61,145 bases of DNA, from assembly GCA_022824395.1 (NCBI GenBank), contig JAJDZX010000095.1:1-61145 (forward strand). The letters are read 5' to 3'. The stretch is from Alphaproteobacteria bacterium (GTDB taxonomy: Bacteria > Pseudomonadota > Alphaproteobacteria > TMED109). A program made the position numbers and the translations under genes. Of the stretch, positions 8,416 to 17,742 are shown piece after piece (the first letter of the stretch is position 1; each line of letters starts with the position of its first letter). Under the pieces are notes generated by a model. It made no database searches. It was given only the letters and a program-made list of their open reading frames with translations, and was not told where the DNA came from.

Positions 8416-9615
8416 TCACAGTTCCAGCACGAGCTTGGCGACGATGCCCTTCTGGATCTCGTTCGATCCCCCGTAGATCGAGGCCTTGCGCCAGTTGAAG
8501 TACCTCGGCGCCGCGACCGCCGCATACTCCGGGCCGATGGGTTCCTCGTTCCAGCCGTCCCGCAGGGCCTCCGGAACATACGGATTGGCGTACGTGCCCA
8601 CCGCCTCGAGCGTGAGCTCGGTGATCCGCTGCTGGATCTCGGTGCCGCGGATCTTGAGGATGTTGGCCTCGGTGCCCGGCTCCTCGCCGGCCGAGTGCCG
8701 GCTGAGCGCCCGCAGTTCCGTGAACTCGAGCGCGAGCAGGTCGATTTCCAGCGCGGCGATCTTCTCCTGGAATCGATCGTCTTCGGACAGCGGGCGCCCG
8801 TTGGATTGCTCGGCGGCCGCGATCCGCTTGAGATTCGCGACCTGTTTCTTCGAGCGACCCACGTCCGCGATCCCGGCGCGTTCAAAGCTCAGCAGGAATT
8901 TCGCGTAGGTCCACCCGCGGTTCTCCTCGCCGACGAGATTCTCGACCGGAACGCGGACGTCCTCGAAGAAGACGTCGTTCACCTCGTGGCTCCCGTCGAT
9001 CGTGATGATCGGCTGCACCGAGATTCCGGGCGAGCGCATGTCGATCAGGAGAAAGGAAATACCCTGCTGCGGCCGGGCGGCGGACGGGTCCGTGCGGACC
9101 AGGCAGAAGATGTGGTCTGCCCATTGGGCCGACGTCGTCCAGGTCTTTTGCCCGTTGACGACGTAGACGTCGCCGTCACGCACCGCCCTGGTGCGGAGGT
9201 TGGCCAGGTCGGACCCCGCGCCGGGCTCGGAGTAACCCTGACACCACCAGTCCTCGCCCGAGAGGATCCGCGGAAGATAGTGGGCCTTCTGGGCCGCGTC
9301 CCCGAACGTGAAGATCACTGGGCCCACCATGTTCACGCCGAACGGCATGATCCGCGGCGCGCTGGCGGCGGCGGCCTCCTCGTCGAACAGGTAACGCTGC
9401 ATCGGCGTCCAGCCGGTGCCGCCGTGGGCCACCGGCCAGCTGGGCGCCACCCAGCCCTTGTCGTAGAGAATCCGGTGCCACGACGCGTAATCGTCGCGCC
9501 GCAGCTCGAGGCCGTGCTCGACACGCCGCTGGATGTCGGGCGGCAGGCTGCCGGCAAGGAACGCGCGGACTTCGTCGCGAAAGGCCCTGTCCGCGCTGTT
9601 CAATTCGATGTTCAT
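8416..9615 (-). CDS. Acyl-CoA dehydrogenase family protein (second subunit)
   Basis: A 399-residue acyl-CoA dehydrogenase homologue. The start MNIELNSADRAFRDEVRAFL is chosen because it begins at the conserved N-terminal helix and sits behind GGGGGGAAG; a longer frame exists but lacks family similarity. Visible segments are GGTGWTPMQRYLFDEE, WCQGYSEPGAGSDLANLRT in the middle domain, VYVVNGQKTWTTSAQWADHI, and a C-terminal stretch ending NEIQKGIVAKLVLEL, which holds the usual GGxNEIQ motif for FAD and dimer contacts. It is transcribed with the next acyl-CoA dehydrogenase nine bases downstream and diverges from the CaiB gene, suggesting a shared acyl-CoA degradation module. Confidence 0.93.
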   Translation of the reverse strand: MNIELNSADRAFRDEVRAFLAGSLPPDIQRRVEHGLELRRDDYASWHRILYDKGWVAPSWPVAHGGTGWTPMQRYLFDEEAAAASAPRIMPFGVNMVGPVIFTFGDAAQKAHYLPRILSGEDWWCQGYSEPGAGSDLANLRTRAVRDGDVYVVNGQKTWTTSAQWADHIFCLVRTDPSAARPQQGISFLLIDMRSPGISVQPIITIDGSHEVNDVFFEDVRVPVENLVGEENRGWTYAKFLLSFERAGIADVGRSKKQVANLKRIAAAEQSNGRPLSEDDRFQEKIAALEIDLLALEFTELRALSRHSAGEEPGTEANILKIRGTEIQQRITELTLEAVGTYANPYVPEALRDGWNEEPIGPEYAAVAAPRYFNWRKASIYGGSNEIQKGIVAKLVLEL

Positions 9616-9851
9616 GGCCGATCTTCCCCCCGTGCACCGCGCCGCCTCCGGGCCTGACGCCGCCGCTACTGTAGAAGCAAACCGGGCGAACCAGTAGCGT
9701 TCGCCCACCGCGGCCCCGGGACCTCCGACACCCCCTGGCGAGTGCCGATACCATCCGCGGCGTGCCCCAGCCGGACCGGCCGTCGTCCCCGTGGTCCGGC
9801 ATACGCCGAAGTCGGCACCGATACGATCGCCGCAGCTGCCGGAGCCCATGC

Positions 9852-11027
9852 ATGGATCACCCTTCCGCCACTCCTGTGCCGCCATCGGGCCCCCTGTCGG
9901 GCGCGACGATCCTCGATCTCACCCGCGTGCTTGCGGGGCCCTTCGCCACCATGGTGCTCGGTGACCTGGGCGCCCGCGTGATCAAGGTCGAACCGCCCGA
10001 CGGAGACGACGCGCGCACCTTCGGCCCGTGGATCGGCGACACCTCGGCGTACTTCGGGTCCCTCAATCGCGGGAAGGAGAGCATCGCGCTTGACCTCAAG
10101 GCCGACGCCGACCGGTCCCTGTTCGAACAGCTTCTCGGGCAGGTCGACGTGCTGGTCGAGAACTTTCGGCCGGGCACCCTCGAGCGCCTGGGTTTCGGAT
10201 GGTCCGAGCTGCACGCGGCCCATCCACGTCTGATTCTCGCGTCCACCTCAGGGTTCGGCCAGACCGGGCCGTGGGCCAGCCGGCCCGCCTACGACATGAT
10301 CGTGCAGGGAATGGGCGGGCTGATGTCGCTGACAGGACACGCGGACGGCCCGCCGACGCGCGTCGGCACCTCGATCGGCGACATCGCGGCCGGGCTGTTC
10401 ACCGCCATCGGCATCGTCGCCGCCCTGCACGAGCGGAACCGCACGGGCCTCGGGCAGCAGATCGACGTGGCCATGCTGGACTGCCAGATCGCGATCCTCG
10501 AGAACGCCGTGGCCCGCTACTTCGCCACCGGCGCGGCCCCGCCGCCCTCGGGCGCCCGGCACCCGGCGATCGCCCCGTTCGGATGCTACCGGGCGGCCGA
10601 CTCGCATCTGGTGCTGGCCGCCGGCAACGACCGCATGTTCCGCGTTCTCGCAGGCGTCCTGGGGCGCCCGGCGCTTGCCGACGACCCCCGCTTCGCAGCC
10701 AACCGGGACCGCATCGACAACGTCGAGGACCTGGAGGCGGAAATCAACGCGTGCCTCGCCGCCGCACCTCGCGCCGTATGGCTGGACCGGCTCGAAACAG
10801 CCGGGGTTCCGGCCGGCCCGCTCAACGATGTCGCCGACGCGGTCGCGTCCCCCCAGGTGCGGGCCCGGAACATGCTGGTCGAAATCGCGGGCGAGGGTGC
10901 CGATGGCCTCAAGATCGCGGGCAACCCGATCAAGCTGTCGGGGCACCCGGACCCCGCCGCGCGAGGACCGGTGCCGGAGCTCGACGCCGACCGCGCGCGC
11001 GTTCTGGAACTGGTGCGTGAACGGTAG
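9852..11027 (+). CDS. CaiB/BaiF family CoA transferase
   Basis: A 391-residue family III CoA transferase that moves CoA between carboxylic acids. The start gives MDHPSATPVPPSGPLSGATI, just before the conserved ILDLTRVLAGPFATMVLGDL. Other visible signatures are RVIKVEPPDGDD, LVENFRPGTLERLG, and SRPAYDMIVQGMGG, where Asp148 is the expected covalent carboxylate. Length is normal. It diverges from the acyl-CoA dehydrogenase pair and its last bases overlap the next gene, a penicillin acylase, by 11 bases if that starts at GTG. Context suggests activation of an organic acid for beta-oxidation; the true acid is unknown. Confidence 0.93.
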   Translation: MDHPSATPVPPSGPLSGATILDLTRVLAGPFATMVLGDLGARVIKVEPPDGDDARTFGPWIGDTSAYFGSLNRGKESIALDLKADADRSLFEQLLGQVDVLVENFRPGTLERLGFGWSELHAAHPRLILASTSGFGQTGPWASRPAYDMIVQGMGGLMSLTGHADGPPTRVGTSIGDIAAGLFTAIGIVAALHERNRTGLGQQIDVAMLDCQIAILENAVARYFATGAAPPPSGARHPAIAPFGCYRAADSHLVLAAGNDRMFRVLAGVLGRPALADDPRFAANRDRIDNVEDLEAEINACLAAAPRAVWLDRLETAGVPAGPLNDVADAVASPQVRARNMLVEIAGEGADGLKIAGNPIKLSGHPDPAARGPVPELDADRARVLELVRER

Positions 11028-13314
11028 CACCCGGGCTCCGTCCGCGCTGCGGCCCGTCCCGAGCTTCGGCCTGGCCACCCTGCTGGGCGTGGCGGCGGTG
11101 GCGCTGGCCCTGCCGCTGCTCGCGCTGCAGGCCGCCATGCCCCGGCTGGACGGCAAGTTCGAGGTCCGCGGAATCGAGCGTTCGCTGGAAATCGTCCGCG
11201 ATGCGCATGGCATCCCCCATATCGCTGCCGGCAACGAGCGCGACGCCTGGTTCGGCCTCGGGTTCGTGCACGCCCAGGACCGTTTCACCGCCATGGAGTT
11301 CGCGCGGCGGGCCGGCCGCGGCCGCCTCGCGGAACTCATGGGCGCGGGCGCGCTGCCGCTCGACCGCCGGTTCCGGACGATCGGTTATGCGCGCGCTGCC
11401 GACGCCGTGGCGGCGGCACTGGACCCGGGGACCCGTGATCTGCTGCAGGGCTACGCCGACGGCGTGAACGCGGCGCTCGACAGCGGCCACCGGCCATTTG
11501 AACTGCGGGTGCTGGGCGTGTCTCCCGAACCCTGGACGCCCGCCGACAGCATCCTTGCCATCAAGATGATGGGGACGCTCCTTTCCGGCAACGCGACCAC
11601 GGAAGCCGAACGCGCCCGCCTGCTCCCGCAGCTCGGGGAGGACCGGCTCCGCGAACTCTGGCGCTCGGTTGACGCGCCGCTGGCCGGCTCCAATGCCTGG
11701 GCGGTTGCCGGGCGGCATTCGGCCAGTGGCAAGCCGCTCCTCGCGAACGATCCGCACCTGCGCTTCGCGGCGCCGTCGGTCTGGTACCTCGCCCACCTCG
11801 AGGCCCCCGGCTTGCGGGTGTGGGGCGGCACACTGCCGGGGATTGCCGCGGTTCCGATCGGGCGCAACGCCCAGGTGGCCTGGGGCATGACCTCGGTCTA
11901 CGCCGACGTCCAGGACCTCTACGTCGAAACCATGGACCCAAGCGATCCCGGGTCGTACCTGACCCCGGCGGGCCCGGAACCCTTCCGCATCCATGCGGAG
12001 ACGGTCGCGGTACGGGGCGACCAGCCGGTCCGCCTGACGGTCCGTGCTACCCGGCACGGACCCGTCGTGTCCGACCTGCCCGAATTCGCATTTGCCGGTC
12101 CCGGGCAGGTCGTCGCGTTCCGGTCGGACGAGCTCGGCAGCACGGACCGCTCGCAGCGCGCGGCGTTCCGGAGCGTGCGCGCCGCCAGCGCCGCCGCCTT
12201 CGGCGAGGCCATGGGCGAACTCGAGGCGGTCGTCCAGACGGCCGTGCACGCCGACAGCACGGGCAACATCGGTTACGTGATGACGGGCCGCATTCCCGTC
12301 CGGGCGACGGGCGACGGCTTCCTGCCGGTGGACGGCACCGACCCCGGCAGCGCGTGGATCGGGCGGCTGCAGGGCACCGCCCTCCCCAGTGAAACGAATC
12401 CGCCGGACGGCCGCGTGGCGAGTGCCAACGAGTACCTGGCACCCGCCGGCTATCCCCACTTCATCATGCGGGATCGACCCTCCAGCTACCGGGCGGAGCG
12501 CCTGCACGAACTCCTTGCCGCCGTTCCCGAAGGCGGCTTCACGCCCGCGCAATTCGCAGCCATGCAGACGGACATCGTGTCGCCCGCCGCACGCACCATC
12601 GTGCCGCTGCTCCTGGCCGCCGGCCCCTTTTCCGGAACCGCCGCCGAAGCGGCAGAACTGCTCGAGGGATGGGACTTCCGCATGGCCGCGGGCCGGCCCG
12701 AACCGCTCGTGTACTCGGCCTGGCACCGGGCCCTGATCCGGCGCCTGCTCCCGGCGGTGTTCGGCGACGAAACGCCGCCGGTGACGCCGCGGCCCCAGCT
12801 GCTCGTCGACCTGCTCACCGGCCGCGTGCCCGGCTGCGGCGATTCGGCGCAAACGTGCGGCGACATCACCCGCGACGCATTGCACGACGCGCTGACATGG
12901 CTGCGGGACCAACATGGTCCTGACCTGGGTGCCCTGCGCTGGGATTCCGCGGCAACCGGAGTCCACCGGCACCGCCCCCTGGGCGGGATTCCGTTCCTCG
13001 GGCGCCTGTTCAACATCGTCCGCGCGCATGAAGGCGGACCGTTCACGCTCATGCGCATGTTTGCCGACTGGAGCGACAGTGAGCAGCCATTCGCCGGGAT
13101 CCACGGTGCGGGCGTCCGTCTGGTCCACGATCTCGACGATCCCACACGGTCATGGGCAGTGGTGTCCACGGGACAGTCCGGCCACCCGCTCTCGCCCTGG
13201 TACCGAAATCACGCCGACCCGTGGTTTGCCGGGCGCCTCCTTCCGTTCGAAACGGACTGGACCAAGATCAGGATCGAGCGGCGGCTGGTCCTCGTCCCGC
13301 AAGCCCGTTTGTGA
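11017..13314 (+). CDS. Penicillin acylase family amidase
   Basis: A 765-residue Ntn-hydrolase precursor of the penicillin acylase family (includes acyl-homoserine-lactone and cephalosporin acylases), cleaving N-acyl amides. The chosen GTG start gives a basic N-terminus and one hydrophobic segment (LATLLGVAAVALALPLLALQ), so it is probably periplasmic or anchored. The alpha-chain motif GIPHIAAGNERDAWFGLGFV follows. The expected autocatalytic cleavage point is at GSNAWAVAGRHSASG, with the Ser of GSNAWA as the N-terminal nucleophile of the beta chain. Later motifs include LLANDPHLRFAAPSVWYLAH. No methionine start fits. The overlap with the CoA transferase suggests the liberated acid is then activated. 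The substrate could be an acyl-homoserine lactone or another amide. Confidence 0.88.
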   Translation: MNGSTRAPSALRPVPSFGLATLLGVAAVALALPLLALQAAMPRLDGKFEVRGIERSLEIVRDAHGIPHIAAGNERDAWFGLGFVHAQDRFTAMEFARRAGRGRLAELMGAGALPLDRRFRTIGYARAADAVAAALDPGTRDLLQGYADGVNAALDSGHRPFELRVLGVSPEPWTPADSILAIKMMGTLLSGNATTEAERARLLPQLGEDRLRELWRSVDAPLAGSNAWAVAGRHSASGKPLLANDPHLRFAAPSVWYLAHLEAPGLRVWGGTLPGIAAVPIGRNAQVAWGMTSVYADVQDLYVETMDPSDPGSYLTPAGPEPFRIHAETVAVRGDQPVRLTVRATRHGPVVSDLPEFAFAGPGQVVAFRSDELGSTDRSQRAAFRSVRAASAAAFGEAMGELEAVVQTAVHADSTGNIGYVMTGRIPVRATGDGFLPVDGTDPGSAWIGRLQGTALPSETNPPDGRVASANEYLAPAGYPHFIMRDRPSSYRAERLHELLAAVPEGGFTPAQFAAMQTDIVSPAARTIVPLLLAAGPFSGTAAEAAELLEGWDFRMAAGRPEPLVYSAWHRALIRRLLPAVFGDETPPVTPRPQLLVDLLTGRVPGCGDSAQTCGDITRDALHDALTWLRDQHGPDLGALRWDSAATGVHRHRPLGGIPFLGRLFNIVRAHEGGPFTLMRMFADWSDSEQPFAGIHGAGVRLVHDLDDPTRSWAVVSTGQSGHPLSPWYRNHADPWFAGRLLPFETDWTKIRIERRLVLVPQARL

Positions 13315-13359
13315 GCGCGGCAGTTGCACCGGACGGGTGGCGTTCGCATAGTCGCGCGC

Positions 13360-13821
13360 ATGCCGACGCCAGCCCAACCATCACCCAAGCCGGAGATACC
13401 GGTCCTTGACGACTACGCACGCCACGTTGACCGGCATATTCAGTTCTTTGACCTGGATGGCGTTGGACACGTCAACCACGCGGCGATCGCACGCTATTTC
13501 GAGGAAGGCCGGATCACGTATCTCGAGGGCATCAACGACCCGATCACGGCGGATCCGGTCTTCATGCTGGCGCACATTGCGATCGATTACCTGGCCCAAC
13601 TCCACTGGCCGGGCACCGTCACGGTCGGCACCCGCATCGCGCGCTTCGGTCGCTCGTCGGTGCACTGGGACCAAGCCGTGTTCCACCGCGGCGTCTGCAC
13701 CGCACGCGCACGCTCGGTCATGGTGCTGGCGGACCGAACCCGGGAGGCGAGCGTGCCGATTCCCGATGCTCTCCTCGCCCAGTTGACCGAGCGGGGGGCC
13801 GGGCCCCGCCAGCCGTCCTGA
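13360..13821 (+). CDS. Acyl-CoA thioesterase, hotdog fold (4HBT)
   Basis: A 153-residue single-hotdog protein of the 4-hydroxybenzoyl-CoA thioesterase family, hydrolysing acyl-CoA thioesters in the cytoplasm. The diagnostic helix and loop is FFDLDGVGHVNHAAIARYFE, with the active-site Asp before the GHVNH motif. The start at 13360 (MPTPAQPSPKPEIPVLDD) is preferred to an upstream in-frame ATG because the extra residues show no conservation. It lies 45 bases after the penicillin acylase and 31 before the permease, on the same strand, so probably in one transcript with the CoA transferase. Confidence 0.85.
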   Translation: MPTPAQPSPKPEIPVLDDYARHVDRHIQFFDLDGVGHVNHAAIARYFEEGRITYLEGINDPITADPVFMLAHIAIDYLAQLHWPGTVTVGTRIARFGRSSVHWDQAVFHRGVCTARARSVMVLADRTREASVPIPDALLAQLTERGAGPRQPS

Positions 13822-13852
13822 CGGGCGGCCCGGCGGGAACGGTCCGCCTCCC

Positions 13853-15649
13853 ATGACACTTCCCATCGCGCTGACACTGCTGATCGCAGTCGTCGCCATC
13901 ACCGCCTTCGTTTCGGGGCGCTTTCGGCTCGAGACCGTCGCCGTCGGGCTCCTGCTCGCGCTCCTGTTCCTGTTCGTGACCGTCGAGATGCCGGACGGGC
14001 GGGCCCAGCCGGGGATGGTGTTTGCCGGCTTCGCCAACACGGGTCTGATCACCCTGATGGCGCTCCTGATCGTCGCCAGGGGATTGACCGAGACCGGGGC
14101 GCTCAGCCGGATCGCCGACCTGATCAACCGGATGGCCCGCCATCGCCGGGGCCTGGTGTTCGTCTTCCTCCTGCTGATCGCGGCGCTGACGTCGAGCTTC
14201 ATCAACAACACGCCCATTGTCCTGATCTTCATTCCCATCCTGATCCTCGTCGCGTCCGACCGCCTGCCCCCGTCGCGCAGCCTCATCCCGCTGAGCTACG
14301 CCAGCATTCTGGGCGGTATGACGACCCTGGTCGGATCCAGCACAAACCTCATCGCAGCCGGCGTCGCCGTCGAGCTCGGACTTCCGCCGTTCGATTTCTT
14401 CGCGTTCACCATCCCCGGTCTGGTCGTGGCCGGGGCCGGTCTCGTGTACGTCACCGCGATTCTCCCCTGGCTGTTGCCGAAGCTGGAATCCGAAGCCGCG
14501 ACACCCGTCGAAGCCCGCCAGTTCGTGACCGAGCTCGAAGTGCGGTCCGATTCCCCCTCGGTCGGGGAAGCGTCGGTCGGCGGCATGTTTCCCGGCCTCC
14601 AGGAGATGACCGTCTTTTCGGTGCGGCGCGGTCTGGATACCTACCTGTTCCCGTTCGACGACGTGGTGCTCCAGGCCGGGGACGTGCTCGTCGTGGCGCT
14701 CTCCCGTACCCGGTTTCCCGCGGTCCTGGGATCGCTGGGCGGCCTGTTCCGGACCGCGCGGATGCGCGCCGAGAACGAGGCGAATTTCTTCGCGGAAGCC
14801 GTCGTCACGGTGGATTCGCCGTTCACGCATACCCCGCCGATGACGCCTGAAACCTTCCGGCGCCGCACCGGGTGCACGATCCTCGGGCTGCGGCGCACCC
14901 GCCTCACCAATCGGCGCGCCCGGCCGCTGGAGGTCCCGCTGCAGAGCGGCGACATGCTGCTGGTGGAAGGCACCCAGAGCGCGGTCAGCGACCTGCGTCA
15001 GACCGGGATCGTGGTCCCGACGGAATGGCGGCAGAGCCAGCTGCCGCCCGTCAAGTTCCGCTGGCGGGCCGCGGGGATCTTCCTGGGCACCGTCCTGGCC
15101 GCCTCCAGCGGCGTCGTGCCGGTGGTGGTCGCCGCGGTCGCCGGCGCGTTCTCGATGATCGCTTCGGGTACGCTTTCGGTTGGCCGCGCGCTCGGTGCGA
15201 TCGACGGGCGGGTCGCCCTGCCGGTGGCAGCGATGCTGGGCCTGAGCGGCGCCATGCAGATGAGCGGGGCGGCCCAATGGATCGCCGATGGCGCGGTGCA
15301 GGCGATGGAAACGTTCGGGTTCGGCCCGGCGGCGATGATGTCGGCATTGTTCCTGGTCACGGCCATCACCACCGACATCCTGACCAACAACGCGGCTGCC
15401 CTGCTCTACATGCCGATCGCCATCGGCATCGCCCAGATTCTCGGGGTGGATCCGTTTCCGTTCGCGGTCACGGTGATCTTCGGCGCCAACATGTCGTTTT
15501 CGACCCCTATCGGCTACCAGACCAATCTGCTCGTGATGGGCCCCGGCGGCTACCGGGGCCGCCATTACCTGCGGAGCGGGCCGCCGCTTACCCTGATCTG
15601 CTGGGGTACCTTTACCTTGTTCGTCCCATGGTATTACGGGGTCTCATAG
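13853..15649 (+). CDS. SLC13-family sodium/anion permease with RCK C domains
   Basis: A 598-residue inner-membrane carrier of the SLC13/DASS (divalent anion: sodium symporter) family. Two related half-sites, SSFINNTPIVLIFIPI and TDILTNNAAALLYMPIAIGI, are the paired SNT-type motifs that bind substrate and sodium. Between the membrane halves is a soluble insert (about residues 205-395) that looks like two RCK C (TrkA-C) domains, seen as LDTYLFPFDDVVLQAGDVLV and ARPLEVPLQSGDMLLVEG. Such insert-bearing members are annotated as sulfate or dicarboxylate permeases. It ends the CaiB-acylase-thioesterase run, suggesting it imports or exports a related anion, but this is inference. Confidence 0.9.
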   Translation: MTLPIALTLLIAVVAITAFVSGRFRLETVAVGLLLALLFLFVTVEMPDGRAQPGMVFAGFANTGLITLMALLIVARGLTETGALSRIADLINRMARHRRGLVFVFLLLIAALTSSFINNTPIVLIFIPILILVASDRLPPSRSLIPLSYASILGGMTTLVGSSTNLIAAGVAVELGLPPFDFFAFTIPGLVVAGAGLVYVTAILPWLLPKLESEAATPVEARQFVTELEVRSDSPSVGEASVGGMFPGLQEMTVFSVRRGLDTYLFPFDDVVLQAGDVLVVALSRTRFPAVLGSLGGLFRTARMRAENEANFFAEAVVTVDSPFTHTPPMTPETFRRRTGCTILGLRRTRLTNRRARPLEVPLQSGDMLLVEGTQSAVSDLRQTGIVVPTEWRQSQLPPVKFRWRAAGIFLGTVLAASSGVVPVVVAAVAGAFSMIASGTLSVGRALGAIDGRVALPVAAMLGLSGAMQMSGAAQWIADGAVQAMETFGFGPAAMMSALFLVTAITTDILTNNAAALLYMPIAIGIAQILGVDPFPFAVTVIFGANMSFSTPIGYQTNLLVMGPGGYRGRHYLRSGPPLTLICWGTFTLFVPWYYGVS

Positions 15650-15818
15650 GGCGGGCGCGGCGAACGAGACGGGCGACGGGGAACCCGGTATCAACCGGTG
15701 ACTCCGAGACTTGAATCTCTATCGTTCGGGACCGCCGCCCATCTCTTCACAGATCCTGTTCAACGCCGACGACCGCTGGCGCAGCCACTCTCCGTCGCAG
15801 GCCCACTTCTGTTCACGT

Positions 15819-17369
15819 TCAGCAATGTTCGCCAGCGAATTCTTGCCGGTAAGAGGCTTCGATGCGCGTGACCTCGGCGTCCGTCAGTGCCGCGAACTCC
15901 CTCTTCCGTCTGCGGCGAGGCAGCGTACCACCATTTTGGTGGAGGAACCGGAAGAGTAGATCCGACAGGCGGTCTGGCATATCGACGATCAGTTTCAGGT
16001 CGTTCCGAATCGTGTCGTACCGCCTGAGAAATTCTGCCTCTTGTGGCAAGTCCAATTCAATAGTCCGCTGCACGCTGCCGTACAGAAACTCGGTTTGCGG
16101 CGTGGCGTCGAAATATCGGTAGAAATCGCCTGTGTCGTTCAACACCCGGACATTTCCGTGTTCCGTCGGTTCCCATTGGACCGATGGCAGCAGACGCTGC
16201 GAGTAGTCTTCGAGCGCTGTGCGGTAGTCCTCGATTCGGTCCAGAATCGCCGCCGACACCGGAAATGCGATCCCTGGCGGGTTGAAACCGCGCTGGGCCA
16301 GAACATGATGAATCAGGTAGCGGTGCAACCGACCATTTCCATCGTCGAAAGGATGGACGTAGACAAAGCCAAAGGCGAGAACCGATGCGGCGACGATCGG
16401 ATCGAGCTTCAGTGCGGCATCCCGGTCGAAAGCGGCCATGCCTTCTGTCAGCGAGCCGAGATCATCCGGCCGCGCGCTGATGTGGTCGGGGATCGGCATA
16501 CGCGACGCGCGGTCGTGTTGACCGACAAAGCCCCCCCCGGTGCGCAGCCCCAGATGGACGAAGCGGGCATCCCCGATCACGATGCGTTGCAGACGAAGCA
16601 GTTCGTCATGGTCGATCGGCTGTTGGCCGGCTTGACCGATGGCGCGCGCCCATCGCTGGATGCGGTCCTGCGGAGAATGTTCGTCCTCTATGGCGAAGCT
16701 CGACCTTGAATCCTTGAGAAGCAGGAAAGCCGCGATGCGGGCGAGCAAATCGCTGGGCACCGCGGCAATGGCTTCCTGCGCACGTGCTTGCAGGTCCTTG
16801 GTGATGAAGTGCTCCAGCGCTTCCGTGCGGAAGACCATCGGACAAAAGGCCGGTGGCCCGGGGAGATTGTTCTTGACCCGGTGCCGTGGGGACGTTGTCG
16901 CAGGGACGGCATATTGCTGCTTTGGATCGACGATTGGTGCGTAGGCCCCGCGATCGGCGTTGGGCAGGTCAAGTCGCGTACCGGTCAGCCATTCATAGAG
17001 AAACCAGACACGCCGGGCGTAGGAACCGGTTGGCTTGCCCCTGACCAGGTCGGCCAGAGGTGCGGGGCCGGTAGCGGCAAACAGTCGCTTGAGGATCGCC
17101 AATTCCAGCCCTTCATGCTTCAGGGCGAAGGTGAGATGCCCCTCCAGGCTTGCGGCTGGCTTGTAGCGCGGCGAATAGATGCGCCAGCCGTCTTGCTCCA
17201 CGAACCTGTGCCGCCCGCCAATGGCGCTGAGGTTCCGGGGAAGCGGCACCCGCAAATCGTATGCCGCGATCAGTGCGGCGTAGCCCGCCGGCGTTGCGGT
17301 CACGGGAAGGCGCCGATCCTGAAAAACGATAAGAGGGCCTGAGAAACGATTCTGATCAGGGGTGTCCAT
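15819..17369 (-). CDS. Fic family protein (AMPylator/filamentation)
   Basis: A 516-residue Fic enzyme that would transfer AMP or another nucleotide moiety to a target protein. The active motif is HPFDDGNGRLHRYLIHHV, with catalytic His and the anion-binding DGNGR. An N-terminal segment LLKDSRSSFAIEDEHSPQ holds a class II inhibitory helix pattern (S/T-x-x-x-E-G/N) but with Asp in place of Gly or Asn after the Glu. The start at 17369 (MDTPDQNRFSGPLIVFQDRR) is chosen because the upstream in-frame extension runs through AT-richer, repeat-bearing DNA. The C-terminus has a predicted basic patch PRRRRKREFAAL. It stands alone beside a degraded toxin-antitoxin pair, consistent with horizontally acquired DNA. 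Confidence 0.9.
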   Translation of the reverse strand: MDTPDQNRFSGPLIVFQDRRLPVTATPAGYAALIAAYDLRVPLPRNLSAIGGRHRFVEQDGWRIYSPRYKPAASLEGHLTFALKHEGLELAILKRLFAATGPAPLADLVRGKPTGSYARRVWFLYEWLTGTRLDLPNADRGAYAPIVDPKQQYAVPATTSPRHRVKNNLPGPPAFCPMVFRTEALEHFITKDLQARAQEAIAAVPSDLLARIAAFLLLKDSRSSFAIEDEHSPQDRIQRWARAIGQAGQQPIDHDELLRLQRIVIGDARFVHLGLRTGGGFVGQHDRASRMPIPDHISARPDDLGSLTEGMAAFDRDAALKLDPIVAASVLAFGFVYVHPFDDGNGRLHRYLIHHVLAQRGFNPPGIAFPVSAAILDRIEDYRTALEDYSQRLLPSVQWEPTEHGNVRVLNDTGDFYRYFDATPQTEFLYGSVQRTIELDLPQEAEFLRRYDTIRNDLKLIVDMPDRLSDLLFRFLHQNGGTLPRRRRKREFAALTDAEVTRIEASYRQEFAGEHC

Positions 17370-17481
17370 GGCTAAATCATTACTTTCCCGCGGCCAGGCG
17401 AACTCGTTTCCGGTTCCGTGAAAAACGACAATTGTGTGGCAAAACGATAACGTACCCAAAGACTGATGAAAAATCATTACT
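17323..17481. repeat. Short direct repeats around the fic start
   Basis: AAAACGATAA occurs exactly at 17323-17332 and 17441-17450, with near copies GAAACGAT (17343-17350) and AAAACGACA (17422-17430). AAATCATTACT occurs exactly at 17374-17384 and 17471-17481. The set brackets the fic initiation codon at 17369 and lies in visibly AT-richer DNA than the surroundings. Could be operator sites for fic or debris of an inserted element. Confidence 0.45.
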
Positions 17482-17742
17482 GAAGGCTATCAATTTGGCA
17501 GATTAGTGCTGATGCGCGGATCGATGCCCCGGATCTGAAAGTCTGCGCTACCCGTGGTGCAGAAATCTCGAGGATACGAGCGCCATGACTAGCAGCGCGA
17601 CGGCAACGAGCCGCCATGACGCTGACCCCCTGCAGCCCCGACGCTTCCGGAAAGCACTCTGAGCGAGCCCCGACCCGCCCTGTCCCAAGAACCAATTCCT
17701 GTTCCGCAACAGTCTTTTCCGGCACCAACCGGTCGCCGAGAC

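Noticed and set aside
7933-9657. Long plus-strand frame (574 codons) opposite the acyl-CoA dehydrogenases
   Set aside because: Both real genes on the minus strand have clear family motifs; this frame has none.
10930-13128. Long minus-strand frame opposite the penicillin acylase
   Set aside because: Shadow frame; the plus-strand amidase is clearly real.
13718-15565. Long minus-strand frame (615 codons) opposite the SLC13 permease
   Set aside because: Asp/His/Arg-rich shadow with no motif; the permease is clear.
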